Below are positions 51,101 through 60,112 of a DNA stretch of 64,000 bases, in pieces. The stretch is from Gramella sp. AN32. Its GTDB lineage: Bacteria; Bacteroidota; Bacteroidia; Flavobacteriales; Flavobacteriaceae. Location: assembly GCF_023718305.1 (NCBI RefSeq), contig NZ_QEYO01000005.1:170280-234279 (forward strand), given 5' to 3'. Each line of letters starts with the position of its first letter. The stretch's first letter is position 1. A program made the position numbers and the translations under genes. The notes under the pieces are model-generated. The model saw nothing but the letters and a program-made list of their open reading frames with translations. It had not been told where the DNA came from and searched no databases.

Positions 51101-51299
51101 TTTTCCTGAAGCGATAATAGGTCGTATTGGTCTTTCAAAATTAGACGCTTATGTAACGGGGATAAACCTTATTACCTGGACAAAATATACAGGCTTTGAT
51201 CCTGATGTGAATTCATACAGTGGTTTACGTGCAGGAGTAGATGAGGGATCGTATCCTCAAAGTCGTACGATTATTTTAGGATTGAATTTTGGATTTTAA
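48198..51299 (+). CDS. SusC/RagA-family TonB-dependent outer-membrane transporter
   Basis: The 1,033-residue protein has a signal region (to about 40), a carboxypeptidase-regulatory-like domain (ATISGTVTNMNTGEPLLGVN) and the TonB box/plug start LDELVIVGYGKKKKRNLTGS. The plug contains ESIEVLKDAASTAIYGSRAA, and a large barrel ends YPQSRTIILGLNFGF. It imports oligosaccharides with the SusD partner encoded 18 bp downstream. It is the first gene of a ten-kilobase operon under a LacI-type operator. Confidence 0.96.
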   Translation: MNKKINRHPVGFKKSFNSVSRSVATTMLFLFVSILSYAQEATISGTVTNMNTGEPLLGVNVILKGTSKGVSTDLDGNYSIQQIAPGAVLSFSFLGFESKDVSVGSQISIDVALSPVTNELDELVIVGYGKKKKRNLTGSISSVGSEEIEKTNQQDAVSILQGRAAGVQVTSNSGAPGGAMTIRVRGNSSLNSGNDPLYVVDGVPIESNSLSSLNGSENFGLNPLADINPGDIESIEVLKDAASTAIYGSRAANGVVMITTKRGKEGKAQINLNVFTGVSEITRKLSVLNASQYRAVILDSYRNMDNPVEPIFAVLDSLSPKNNGDVDWQEELLRVAPQYKIDLSVRGGSENVKYSWSSSFLNQDGVILNNNYKRVTSRLNVDFNATDKLKFGQSISYTNAINNRINAGGSGNLSVVRELLIRPPTYAMYLPDGSLNGYQFGKRNPVGLAELATHLNKTNRIIGNEYAEYQFTDALKLRSNVNLDFVAMKEDEFIPSSLDYRPGYNTGAVRSLTNLTWGNETYLTFDKQLNEVHNLSGLLGFSFQNWKYEQTGLDGMLFPSDNIRTLNGAGTISGQEVNISTEHSMLSYFGRMSYDYKGKYLAEVNLRADGSSRFGADNRFGYFPSASVGWRFSDEGFLQDNTVINDAKLRFSAGQTGNEAIGNYTSQGEFAVGVNYLDYSGAAPTVMPNAGLTWETTTQYDIGLDLSLWNNRVNLTTDYYVKLTEDLLYNVPIPRTTGFSFITQNIGSIENKGIEFTLTTRNLVGDFKWDTNFNISSNSNRVKDLPDELLTNGYIQNGKYHILREGLPIGTFYGYKFNGVYSRDEDNVNQITNGSQGTVFKGGDPIWEDVNGDNIIDADDRQIIGDATPDFFGGITNNLSYKNFSLGVFFQFSYGNDIYSEINHQRNSVVRYNNLSTDALNRWREQGDVTDFPRPLRDDPLESDSRIQSRWVEDGSYIKLKNVNLSYSFPEAIIGRIGLSKLDAYVTGINLITWTKYTGFDPDVNSYSGLRAGVDEGSYPQSRTIILGLNFGF

Positions 51300-51317
51300 G
51301 AGGTAAAAATTAAAGAT

Positions 51318-52679
51318 ATGGAAAAATTACAGAAGTTAATAGTAGCCATTATTTTGTTGAGTACCTTATCGTGCTCGCAGGATATTTTAGATAAAGAACC
51401 CTTAAGCAGTTTTTCTGCACAAGGGTTCTATAAAACCACAAGTGATGCTCAGGCAGGCGTTTATGGTATTTATGAATCTCTGCAATCAAACTACCGCATC
51501 AACTTTGCTTATTGGGGAGAAGGGAGAGCAGATGCGGTGGAAACAAATCATTCTGGCGATCCTTTATTACTGAAGCAAAACACGCTGAATAAAACAATGC
51601 GTTCTGCACAATGGACTTCACTGTACCAGACTATAAGTCGCGCAAACTATGCGATCAAATATGTTCCGGAAGTTTCTCAAAGTGAATTTGGTTTCCGATT
51701 AATAGGGGAAGCAAGAGCCTTAAGAGCCTTGTCGTATTTCTATGCGGTGCGTATTTGGGGAGATGTGCCTTTAATCACAGAGCCTTATGAAAGTGTAGAG
51801 CAAGAACTTTTTGTAGAACGTACCGATAAAGAACTTGTTCTGGATCAAATAGTAGAAGATCTTAAGTACGCTGCAGAAAATTGCAATGAAAACTTTGGTG
51901 GAGAACGCGACCGTGTTCTTATAACTCAGGGCGGTGCAAATGCATTGTTGACACAGGTGTATATGTGGCGAAAAGACTATCAAAATGCAAGTATTACAGC
52001 AGATTTAGTTTTAGATAATAGTCTTTATTCCCTGGTAAGCATGGCAGACTGGTCAAAGATTTTCACGACCGGTTTTTCAAATGAAAGTATCTTTGAGGTG
52101 GGGTATAATGACGTACAAACAAATGCATTACGAGTGCTCTACGCTTTAGGATCAGACAGTGATTATTTTCCCAGCGAAAAATTTAAAAACTCATTTGAAG
52201 ATAATGACTTAAGACAAACAAAAATTTATGATACCACGGCAGCTGAGCCACGTAAAATCTGGAAATACTTCGGGGAAGGATTTAATGATGAGAGTTCCGA
52301 TCCTTCTTCAAATAACATTGTGCTTATACGCCTGGCAGATATCATTTTATTAAAGGCTGAAGCTTTATACGAATTAGGTCAAACAGATGAAGCGCTAGAT
52401 CTTGTAAATATTATTAGAACCAGAGCTGGTCTTCCAAATTTAGATGAAGCAAGTGCAATTGCTGCTTACGGTGATGTACAATCGGCTATACTTCACGAGC
52501 GCTCTATTGAACTTTCTTACGAAGGACACCGCTGGTTTGATTTAGTAAGGACTGGTAAAGCGATACAAGTTATGCAACCTATAAACGGTTTAAGTGATGA
52601 AGCTAATTTGGTTTGGCCTCTTCACGAAGATGCATTAAATAGAAACCCTAACCTTGATCAAAACTCTTTTTATCAATAG
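51318..52679 (+). CDS. SusD/RagB-family glycan-binding lipoprotein
   Basis: The 453-residue protein has a lipoprotein signal (IILLSTLSCSQ, lipobox cysteine at 19), SusD_N (QGFYKTTSDAQAGVYGIYES) and RagB/SusD (VLIRLADIILLKAEALYELG, LVNIIRTRAGLPNL, ILHERSIELSYEGHRWFDLV). It is the surface glycan-binding partner of the SusC protein encoded directly upstream. Confidence 0.96.
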   Translation: MEKLQKLIVAIILLSTLSCSQDILDKEPLSSFSAQGFYKTTSDAQAGVYGIYESLQSNYRINFAYWGEGRADAVETNHSGDPLLLKQNTLNKTMRSAQWTSLYQTISRANYAIKYVPEVSQSEFGFRLIGEARALRALSYFYAVRIWGDVPLITEPYESVEQELFVERTDKELVLDQIVEDLKYAAENCNENFGGERDRVLITQGGANALLTQVYMWRKDYQNASITADLVLDNSLYSLVSMADWSKIFTTGFSNESIFEVGYNDVQTNALRVLYALGSDSDYFPSEKFKNSFEDNDLRQTKIYDTTAAEPRKIWKYFGEGFNDESSDPSSNNIVLIRLADIILLKAEALYELGQTDEALDLVNIIRTRAGLPNLDEASAIAAYGDVQSAILHERSIELSYEGHRWFDLVRTGKAIQVMQPINGLSDEANLVWPLHEDALNRNPNLDQNSFYQ

Positions 52680-52722
52680 TAAAAAAGCTGTCAATCAATG
52701 TTTAATTAATAAAATTAAAGTG

Positions 52723-54156
52723 ATGAAGAATATAAAAACTATTTACTTTTTGCTAATTGGGGTGCTAATTAGTCTGATGTCCGGTTGCGAAATACAAGAA
52801 AACTTTGAATATCAAAATTCAGGTTCAACTGGAGAAATAGGTGTTAATGCCTGGGAATATATTCAGTCTAGCGATTCGCTGGTTTTGCTCGAAGCTGCAA
52901 TAAGGCGAGTAGGACTCGAGTCTATATACCAGGGGATGGATGCTAAAACATTTATTGCACCTACAAATACGGCTTTTGAGGAATATTTAGCTGCAAACTT
53001 GTATGCGAGCCTTGATGATGTGCCCGTTCCTATTTTAAGGAATACACTTAAATATCACATTGTTAAAGATGTGGTTTTATTTACAGATCCGGACCTGGCA
53101 GACAGCAATAACCCCATCGCCTATGACACTGAGAACGGACAGATAATGTTCTTGTCTCATAATACAAATTATCAAGGTCAGGTTAATGAGGGAACAAGCA
53201 AACAGTGGACGATTGTAACGTCTAATCTGGTACCTACAAATGGTGCGATGCACATAGTTTCTTCAATCGTATATTTTTCTGCACCTGCCAGTAACTTAAA
53301 TATTCCTGATCCTTCTGTAAAAACAGATACGATATATCCCAAACACGATGCGTATATAAATGGTGGTTCCAACTCTGGTGTTAACTACGGAAGAGATATT
53401 ATTATGAAAGTAAAGAATGTAAGTGATAATGGAAACTATGATAGAAAGGCATATATGATGTTCGACTTAAATGAGTTTGATAAAGAAGGTGTGATAACCG
53501 ATGTACGACTCGATATGGCTGTGAAGTTTACAGCTGCCAAAGGGGTTGGTATGAATCTTTTTGCTGTAAATGATACCTTATGGAACGAGTCAAGTTTAAC
53601 TTTTGACAATGCGACCCTACCTACGGGAAATCCAGTTGCCAGTTTGACTACGACTAAAATAAACACATTCGCTTTTGATGTGACCGACTTTTTTAACGGC
53701 TTAGATTCACGCCAGCTTGTTTCTTTTGTCCTTGACGGGGAAGCAGGAACCGATGAAACCGATGAGTTTGCTACCAAAGAAAATACAAGCTTAAATGCAC
53801 CTATGCTTATTGCTACAATAGCATCGGGTAATAATGTTCTCGATTTAACAACAAATACGGGTTTTTCCGTTACCAGTGGAGAAACGTATGTATTAAGTAG
53901 TGAGGTGCTCGAAGTAACAGGAGCGGCTGCTGCAGATATCATCTTTACAGTTGAAGAAATTCCTCAAAACGGATGGCTTATAAGGGGCGCAGATATATTA
54001 AAAGCTGGCGATCGTCTTACCCAGCTTGATGTAAATTCTAAAAATTTGGTTTACATAAGCAACGGGTCTGGTACAGGGGATGCCATTGTATTATCGGCAA
54101 GAGACCGAGCAGGATCCAGTCTTGAAAGTTTCAGCCTAGATATAACTATTCAATAG
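52723..54156 (+). CDS. Surface lipoprotein with fasciclin, DNRLRE-type and cadherin-like regions
   Basis: From the ATG at 52723 the protein is 477 residues with a lipobox (LISLMSGCEIQ). The fasciclin-like domain (about 30-175) has MDAKTFIAPTNTAFEEYLAA, VPILRNTLKYHIVKDVVLF and GAMHIVSSIVYF. A DNRLRE/CBM96-like domain follows (DTIYPKHDAYINGGSNSGVN, KAYMMFDLNEFDK), then a C-terminal cadherin-like/CSPG repeat (FTVEEIPQNGWLIR). Such proteins are glycan-binding or adhesive surface subunits; here it probably supports SusCD. The ORF is open from 52654, but 23 extra residues would precede the signal peptide and are rejected. Confidence 0.85.
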   Translation: MKNIKTIYFLLIGVLISLMSGCEIQENFEYQNSGSTGEIGVNAWEYIQSSDSLVLLEAAIRRVGLESIYQGMDAKTFIAPTNTAFEEYLAANLYASLDDVPVPILRNTLKYHIVKDVVLFTDPDLADSNNPIAYDTENGQIMFLSHNTNYQGQVNEGTSKQWTIVTSNLVPTNGAMHIVSSIVYFSAPASNLNIPDPSVKTDTIYPKHDAYINGGSNSGVNYGRDIIMKVKNVSDNGNYDRKAYMMFDLNEFDKEGVITDVRLDMAVKFTAAKGVGMNLFAVNDTLWNESSLTFDNATLPTGNPVASLTTTKINTFAFDVTDFFNGLDSRQLVSFVLDGEAGTDETDEFATKENTSLNAPMLIATIASGNNVLDLTTNTGFSVTSGETYVLSSEVLEVTGAAAADIIFTVEEIPQNGWLIRGADILKAGDRLTQLDVNSKNLVYISNGSGTGDAIVLSARDRAGSSLESFSLDITIQ

Positions 54157-54172
54157 TAAAAAGTAGTGCAAG

Positions 54173-54937
54173 ATGAATTTAAGCTTAGTTAATAAACAGA
54201 TAATAACCGGTTATTTACTGGCAGCATTTTTACTAGTGTTCATTTCTTGTGCAAGCTCTCAGGAGAATGATGAACTACCCATTGTAAATTCAACCCGAAT
54301 TATAAATTTCTCGGGTTATGAGTGGGTGGTTCGTACTACTGATGAAGGAAAACAAGGTCCCGGACCCAATTATTTTTCAGATTCCGAAGAAAATGTATGG
54401 GTAGATGATGACGGGAGATTGCATCTTAGAGTTGTTGAACGCAATGGGAAATGGTATTGTTCCGGGGTTATTTTGCGCCAATCGTACGGCTTTAAAAAGT
54501 ATGTTTTTTACGTGTCAAGCCGTGTAGATAATCTTGATGAAGATTTAGTTGGTGGCTTGTTTACCCATATTACCGATGACGAAGAAATAGATATCGAATT
54601 TTCAAGATGGTCTGATCCCGAAAATCAAAATTCACAATTTGCGGTCCAACCTTCCTTTAAAGCAGGAAATAAAGAGCGTTTTGACCTTGATTTAGATGAC
54701 AATCTATCTACGCATTTTTTTGATTGGAAACCTGAGAGTATAGAATTTGCCAGTTACACAGGGCACACCCTCACTCCCGAAGCAGATGCAATCGTCAATA
54801 CGTGGATGTATACGGGAGAAAATGTACCACCACATACAGATGAACGCGTTAAAATAAACCTGTGGCTGTTTAGAGGGGCAAGTCCTGCTAATGGCATAGG
54901 GGGCGAAATGATTATAGATCGCGTCGAAATTTATTAG
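54173..54937 (+). CDS. GH16-like (concanavalin-fold) lipoprotein
   Basis: The 254-residue protein has a lipobox (LLVFISCASSQ) and a GH16-type jelly roll. DEEIDIEFSRW supplies the E-x-D-x-E catalytic pattern, preceded by GVILRQSYGFKKYVFYVSSR and followed by HFFDWKPESIEFASYTG. GH16 enzymes cut beta-1,3/1,4 glucans or galactans. In an amino-sugar locus it may act on a mixed polymer or only bind. It follows the Fas1 lipoprotein gene by 16 bp. Confidence 0.82.
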   Translation: MNLSLVNKQIITGYLLAAFLLVFISCASSQENDELPIVNSTRIINFSGYEWVVRTTDEGKQGPGPNYFSDSEENVWVDDDGRLHLRVVERNGKWYCSGVILRQSYGFKKYVFYVSSRVDNLDEDLVGGLFTHITDDEEIDIEFSRWSDPENQNSQFAVQPSFKAGNKERFDLDLDDNLSTHFFDWKPESIEFASYTGHTLTPEADAIVNTWMYTGENVPPHTDERVKINLWLFRGASPANGIGGEMIIDRVEIY

Positions 54938-55059
54938 TCTGTATAAACACCAACTTTAATCTTAATTAACGAAGTAACAATTGGGTGAATTGCTATGGGG
55001 TCATTTTTGATGACTATCAAACTTTTTGTCTATACTTATCGAAATAAAAAAATAAACAC

Positions 55060-55836
55060 ATGTTAGAATCTCGCGAAGATATTAATGTCCTTTCAACAGG
55101 TGAATTAGCTGGTGTTGCCGCAGGAAAGAAGATCGAGAGTTGTATTGAAAAATTACAGAAAGATAAAAAAATTATACGTATTGTTTTTGCGGCTGCTCCT
55201 TCACAGGATGCTATGCTAGACTATTTATCAAAGTCAAAAACTATAAAGTGGAGCAATATTGTTGCTTTTAATATGGATGAGTACATAGGTCTGCCTGAAG
55301 GTGCTACACAATCTTTTGCAAATTATCTTGAGGAGAATTTATTTTCTAAAGTAAGCCTTAAAAAGAAATATACAATTAATCCTAGTTCAGCTATTGATGA
55401 GGAGTTAACACGATATTCTAAATTAATAAGTGTAGCGCCTATAGACATTGTTTGTTTGGGTATAGGAGAGAACGGTCATATCGCATTTAATGATCCTCCT
55501 GTTGCAGATTTTAATGATAAACACATTATAAAAACAGTAAATTTAGACGAGCCTTGTCGCCTACAGCAAGTTCACGACGGTTGTTTTGATACGCTGGAAG
55601 ATGTGCCTAAAAAAGCTCTGACCTTAACCATACCGACCCTTTTAAGCGGAAAGCATTTGTTTTGTGTGGTACTGGGAGCTAAAAAGAGTGAAGCTGTAAA
55701 AAACACATTTTCAGGTAGCGTGACCACCTCGTGTCCTGCATCCATTCTTACCACTCACGACAATTGTGAATTTTTCTTTGATGAAGCGGCTTTTAAAGAT
55801 GCATCTAAAATAAAACCTAAAATTCTAAACGATTAA
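55060..55836 (+). CDS. NagB-like glucosamine/galactosamine-6-phosphate deaminase
   Basis: The 258-residue protein has VFAAAPSQDAMLDYLSKSK, IVAFNMDEYIGLPEG (catalytic Asp region) and VCLGIGENGHIAFNDPPVAD (Asp/His relay). These are the signatures of the NagB/AgaI isomerase-deaminase family. It converts amino-sugar 6-phosphate to a ketose 6-phosphate and ammonia. GENGH in place of the GNDGH of standard NagB marks it as a paralogue group, so galactosamine- or modified-sugar specificity is possible. A 122-bp leader with a GTCAT/ATGAC hairpin precedes it. Confidence 0.87.
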   Translation: MLESREDINVLSTGELAGVAAGKKIESCIEKLQKDKKIIRIVFAAAPSQDAMLDYLSKSKTIKWSNIVAFNMDEYIGLPEGATQSFANYLEENLFSKVSLKKKYTINPSSAIDEELTRYSKLISVAPIDIVCLGIGENGHIAFNDPPVADFNDKHIIKTVNLDEPCRLQQVHDGCFDTLEDVPKKALTLTIPTLLSGKHLFCVVLGAKKSEAVKNTFSGSVTTSCPASILTTHDNCEFFFDEAAFKDASKIKPKILND

Positions 55837-55848
55837 AGCACACAACCT

Positions 55849-57405
55849 ATGAGATTTAATTTTTTATATAAAATGATACTTGTTGCTTACGTACTAATAG
55901 CTAGCTCATGTGTTGCAATTGCTCAAAAAGAACAACCTGATTTTAAGGTGAAGGGATTTCATCTTGATTTGCGCATACAGGTGATGACCCCTGATGCGCT
56001 AAAAGCTTTTGCAGATGAACTTGCAGGTTTTGGGATGAATACGCTGGTGATGGAATATGAAGCGACCTATCCTTTTGAGAAGCATGCAACTATCGCAAAT
56101 GAGTACTCGTACAGCAGAGAAGAAGTTAAAGATTTTGTGAGTTATTGCAATTCAATAGGGATTGAGGTTATTCCGCTGCAGCAAAGTTTGGGACACTTAG
56201 AATATATTTTAAGAAACCCCAGATACAGTGATTTAAAGGAGGACAGACAGGATATTTCTCAGGTCTGCCCCATGAAGATTGAAGAAAGTAAACAACTTTT
56301 TACCGAGTTGTTTACCGATATGGCCGAAATGCACGATTCAGATTATATGCACATTGGCGGCGATGAAACCCGTCTTTTAGGTCATTGCCCGCTGTGTCAA
56401 AAGCGTGTGGAAGAAGTAGGCACCTCAAAACTGTTTGTAGATTATATGTCTATGATTACGCAGATTGTTGTTGATCTGGGTAAAAAACCGGTAATGTGGG
56501 CAGATATTATTCTAAAACACCCTGAAGCAGCTCAGGAACTACCCAAAGAAACCATTTTTGTAGATTGGAATTACGGCTGGAAAATCAACCACTTTGGTGA
56601 TATACCGGCGCTTCAGGAAAAAGGTTTTTCATTTTGGGGATCTCCCGCCATTCGCAGTCACCCGGATAATTGGTATGTGACCGACTGGAAAACGCATTTT
56701 AAAAACCAAAGAGATTTTATACCGTATTCGCGCAACGCTGGTTATGAAGGTATGGTGATGACTTCTTGGTCTACCAGTGGCGTTTACGGTTTTACTTGGG
56801 ATGTAGGTTACAGTGTGGTAGATATGGTTCAGCTTAGAAATACCTATCCGCTTACAGGATTTAGAATTCTTATTGCCAGCTATGCGGAAGCATTAAAGAC
56901 AAAAGACACGATTAATACCGAAAAATTTATTGAAAACTACTCCAAAACACGCTTTGGTTTATCTATTAAAGATACAGAGCGATTTGTAGCTTTTCTCAAC
57001 AGCTCACCCGAGTTAATAGTAAATGGTAAGCCGAAAGAAAGTGAAAGCATAGGGGAGATGATCAAATACTTTGGCAACATACGGGATGAACTGATAAAGG
57101 TTGATGTAAAAGATAATGTGGAAGAATTTGCCCATTTTAAACTTATGGCAGATTTGCGAATGCATTACTTAAACTTTAAACAAGTGGAAGCTACTTATAA
57201 TTCGGTGGACTATACAAGTGATCAGGCTCCGAAATTGTTAAAGCAATTAGATGGTTTAATAGCTGAAGCTAAAGATTTGAATACCCGTTTTTACAAACTC
57301 AATGCAGGCTTTTTATACGACGCAGAACTTAACGATCAGAATGCATTGCGACTTCAACAAGTTGAGGTCTTGCACGATCGCTTGTCAAAGCTGAAATACG
57401 ATTGA
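55849..57405 (+). CDS. GH20-type beta-N-acetylhexosaminidase (catalytic domain only)
   Basis: The 518-residue protein has a signal peptide (VLIASSCVAIAQ) and a GH20 barrel. FHLDLRIQVMTPDALKAFAD and EVIPLQQSLGHLEYILRNPR are followed by the catalytic D-E pair in MHIGGDETRLLGHCPLCQKR. It lacks the N-terminal GH20b domain found in the second GH20 here. It would release terminal GlcNAc or GalNAc. The CPLC pair after the catalytic site may bind metal or form a disulfide. Twelve bases separate it from the NagB-like gene. Confidence 0.85.
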   Translation: MRFNFLYKMILVAYVLIASSCVAIAQKEQPDFKVKGFHLDLRIQVMTPDALKAFADELAGFGMNTLVMEYEATYPFEKHATIANEYSYSREEVKDFVSYCNSIGIEVIPLQQSLGHLEYILRNPRYSDLKEDRQDISQVCPMKIEESKQLFTELFTDMAEMHDSDYMHIGGDETRLLGHCPLCQKRVEEVGTSKLFVDYMSMITQIVVDLGKKPVMWADIILKHPEAAQELPKETIFVDWNYGWKINHFGDIPALQEKGFSFWGSPAIRSHPDNWYVTDWKTHFKNQRDFIPYSRNAGYEGMVMTSWSTSGVYGFTWDVGYSVVDMVQLRNTYPLTGFRILIASYAEALKTKDTINTEKFIENYSKTRFGLSIKDTERFVAFLNSSPELIVNGKPKESESIGEMIKYFGNIRDELIKVDVKDNVEEFAHFKLMADLRMHYLNFKQVEATYNSVDYTSDQAPKLLKQLDGLIAEAKDLNTRFYKLNAGFLYDAELNDQNALRLQQVEVLHDRLSKLKYD

Positions 57406-57465
57406 AGCCATTAAACTTACAATAGAAAACCTTTAGAAATTAATAACGAAAAGACCTCAAGCTAA

Positions 57466-58938
57466 ATGGAATTATTAGACTGGATTGTATTATCGCTCTA
57501 CTTTATAATGCTATTGTCAATAGGGTTGTGGGCATATTTTCGGGTTAAGAATTCTGAAGATTTTTATACAGCCGGTGGTAAATTACCTTGGTGGTTGTCT
57601 GGTATTTCACATCATGTTTCGGGCTATAGTGGGGCAGTATTTGTGGCTTATGCGGGTATTGCTTATACACACGGTTTTACCTTGTATGTTTGGTGGGCAT
57701 TTACGGTAGGTATTGCCACAATGATCGCTGCTTTCTATATTGCACCCAGATGGTCTCGTTTGCGGATTTATGCAGGAATACAATCACCTACCGAATATTT
57801 ATTGCTGAGGTATAATCTACCTACGCAGCAACTTATTGCCTGGGCCGGGGCTATTATTAAAGTCTTTGATACCGGCGGGAAACTGGCAGCAATAGCAGTG
57901 CTTTTAAATGTTTTTAGCGGAACGTCTATAAGCTTTGGAATTCTACTGGTAGGTACAATTTCGCTTATTTACATAACCATTGGCGGACTCTGGGCAGATG
58001 TATGGAATGATTTTGGCCAATTTATCGTACAACTGCTGGCCGGGTTGACCATGTTTGTGATGATTATCATCAAACTCGACGATGGCTTCGTTGGTATTTT
58101 TAATATGTGGGATCGTCTCCCGGAAGGCAATTCTGATTTTTTTAATGATCCCTATACTTTGTCGTTTGCTTTGGTAATGCTGGTCATTAATTTCTTTAGT
58201 TACAGTGGTGGAACCTGGAATTTAGCCACCCGGTTTATATCTTCTTCGTCCGGTAAAACCGCAAAGAAAGCAGCGATTTTATCTTCATGTCTTTACTTTA
58301 TATGGCCGCTTATTTTATTATACCCCATGTTTGCTGCGCCACTATTTTTTGAAAATCTTTCAGATCCAACTTTATCGTATGGAAAGATGGTATTAGACTT
58401 TCTCCCGCAAGGTTTGGTAGGTTTAGTTTTAGCGTCCTTATTTGCAAATACGCTTTCGATGACGGCTTCAGACTCCAATACGGTTTCGGCAGTAATAAGT
58501 CGAGATATTTTACCCAATCTTTTTCCGAAGATTAAAAACTATTCAAACAAACAACTCCTGAAGCTTGCTCGTATTACGACTTTAAGTTTTACGATACTTA
58601 CCATCGTTACTGCGTTAAATGCCGGTGTTTTTGGAGGTGTTTTCGGTTTGATTATTTCCTGGTTTGCAGCTTTATTAGGACCAATAGCCATCCCCATGAT
58701 ATTAGGGCTGTTGCCTGTTTTCAGAAAAAGTGATGGTCGGGTAGCGATTATTTCTATAGTTGGTGGTTTGTTTTTCTTTGTTATGCTCAAGTTTTTCCCT
58801 GTAGATTCTTTTGCGCTCGAAGTGGGTGGTCCTACCTTTATATCGTTGATTTTATATGTCGTTCTAGGTTTTTTCAACAAAAGGGAAGTGCCTTCAAGAG
58901 TCAAAGAATTACATTTTAATCTGGATAATAATCATTAA
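57466..58938 (+). CDS. Sodium/solute symporter (SSS family)
   Basis: The 490-residue protein has about 13-14 membrane helices. Motifs include YTAGGKLPWWLSGISHHVSG, FDTGGKLAAIAVLLNVFSG, ITIGGLWADVWNDFGQFIVQ and ASDSNTVSAVISRDILPNLF (sodium-site helix). It resembles SSS carriers in Bacteroidota sugar loci and should import the released amino sugar across the inner membrane. Sixty bases separate it from the GH20 gene. Confidence 0.92.
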   Translation: MELLDWIVLSLYFIMLLSIGLWAYFRVKNSEDFYTAGGKLPWWLSGISHHVSGYSGAVFVAYAGIAYTHGFTLYVWWAFTVGIATMIAAFYIAPRWSRLRIYAGIQSPTEYLLLRYNLPTQQLIAWAGAIIKVFDTGGKLAAIAVLLNVFSGTSISFGILLVGTISLIYITIGGLWADVWNDFGQFIVQLLAGLTMFVMIIIKLDDGFVGIFNMWDRLPEGNSDFFNDPYTLSFALVMLVINFFSYSGGTWNLATRFISSSSGKTAKKAAILSSCLYFIWPLILLYPMFAAPLFFENLSDPTLSYGKMVLDFLPQGLVGLVLASLFANTLSMTASDSNTVSAVISRDILPNLFPKIKNYSNKQLLKLARITTLSFTILTIVTALNAGVFGGVFGLIISWFAALLGPIAIPMILGLLPVFRKSDGRVAIISIVGGLFFFVMLKFFPVDSFALEVGGPTFISLILYVVLGFFNKREVPSRVKELHFNLDNNH

Positions 58939-58950
58939 AACCAAAGCAGG

Positions 58951-60099
58951 ATGGCAAGTACCTTAAAAGGGATACATTATAAAACAGAGGAGCCTATTGA
59001 GCTGGAAATAAAATCCGGTTTAATAATGGCTATCCATTCCACTTCTGCACTTAAGGCCAATCAATTTATTGCACCCGGCCTGGTAGATTTACAAATCAAC
59101 GGTTTTAGAGGAATCGATTTTAATGAACCGGGCTTAACTGAAGAAAAGGTCTTAACGATAACTCAGGAATTATTCAAAGAAGGGGTTACCGGTTATTTCC
59201 CCACACTAATTACCAATAGTGATGCTGCAATTAGCAGCACTCTTGAAATAATTTTAAAAAGCTGCGCGGGAAATAAAGTCCTAAACGAAAGCATTATGGG
59301 GATACATCTTGAAGGCCCATTTTTATCTTCTGAAGATGGACCTCGCGGTGCACATCCTTTAAAATATATACAAGCTCCAGACTGGGAACTTTTTTGCAAA
59401 TGGCAGGAAATCGCACAGGGAAAGATCAAAATAATTACGCTAGCTCCGGAGCTACCAGGTGCTCTTTCGTTTATTAAAAATTGTGTAAAGAACGGTGTGA
59501 CGGTAGCGATTGGACATACGGCAGCAAGTCCTGAACAAATACAGGAAGCAGTTGTTACAGGCGCCAGATTTTCAACCCATTTAGGTAATGCTTCCCATTT
59601 GGTTATGCCGAGACATGCTAATTATATCTGGGAGCAGTTGGCTTCAGAAGACTTATGGGCAACCTTAATTGCAGACGGTTTTCACCTGCCGGAATCTTTG
59701 CTTAAGGTGTTTTTAAGAGTGAAAAAAAACAAGAGTGTTCTGATAAGTGACTCGACCAAGTTTGCCGGTTTGCCGCCAGGTTCCTACCAAAGTCATATAG
59801 GCAGAGCTGTCGAGTTAGACGAGAATGGAAGACTGTTTATGAAAGGCAGTCCTAAAATGCTCGCCGGTTCTGCACGTTCTTTACTTGATTGTGTAGATCA
59901 TTTAATCAGCACGAAAATAGATACTCTATCAAACATTTTTGATATGGCTTCTCTAAGGCCAAATGAGCTTTTAGGTAATACAACGCGGTGTGGTTTAAAA
60001 GAGGGCAATACGGCAGATTTAATTGTTTTAGAAAGAGCTTCAAACACAACAAAAATTATACAAACTATCAAATCGGGAGAAGTTGTTTATTCCCTTTAA
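58951..60099 (+). CDS. nagA: N-acetylglucosamine-6-phosphate deacetylase
   Basis: The 382-residue amidohydrolase has FIAPGLVDLQINGFRGIDFN, GIHLEGPFLSSEDGPRGAHP (metal-binding Glu), VAIGHTAASPEQI and ATHLGNA-type STHLGNASHLVMPRH (metal histidines). VLISDSTKFAGLPPG carries the catalytic Asp. It deacetylates GlcNAc-6-phosphate before the NagB step. THLGNASH replaces the THLFNAM of E. coli NagA, a variation also seen in other NagA-like groups. It is followed by the second GH20 gene after 13 bp. Confidence 0.9.
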   Translation: MASTLKGIHYKTEEPIELEIKSGLIMAIHSTSALKANQFIAPGLVDLQINGFRGIDFNEPGLTEEKVLTITQELFKEGVTGYFPTLITNSDAAISSTLEIILKSCAGNKVLNESIMGIHLEGPFLSSEDGPRGAHPLKYIQAPDWELFCKWQEIAQGKIKIITLAPELPGALSFIKNCVKNGVTVAIGHTAASPEQIQEAVVTGARFSTHLGNASHLVMPRHANYIWEQLASEDLWATLIADGFHLPESLLKVFLRVKKNKSVLISDSTKFAGLPPGSYQSHIGRAVELDENGRLFMKGSPKMLAGSARSLLDCVDHLISTKIDTLSNIFDMASLRPNELLGNTTRCGLKEGNTADLIVLERASNTTKIIQTIKSGEVVYSL

Positions 60100-60112
60100 A
60101 TCGAATTGAATT

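Noticed and set aside
53436..53942. 168-codon reverse frame inside the fasciclin lipoprotein gene
   Set aside because: It is an antisense shadow of a well-supported gene with clear domains; low-complexity Ser/Val composition reflects the opposite strand.
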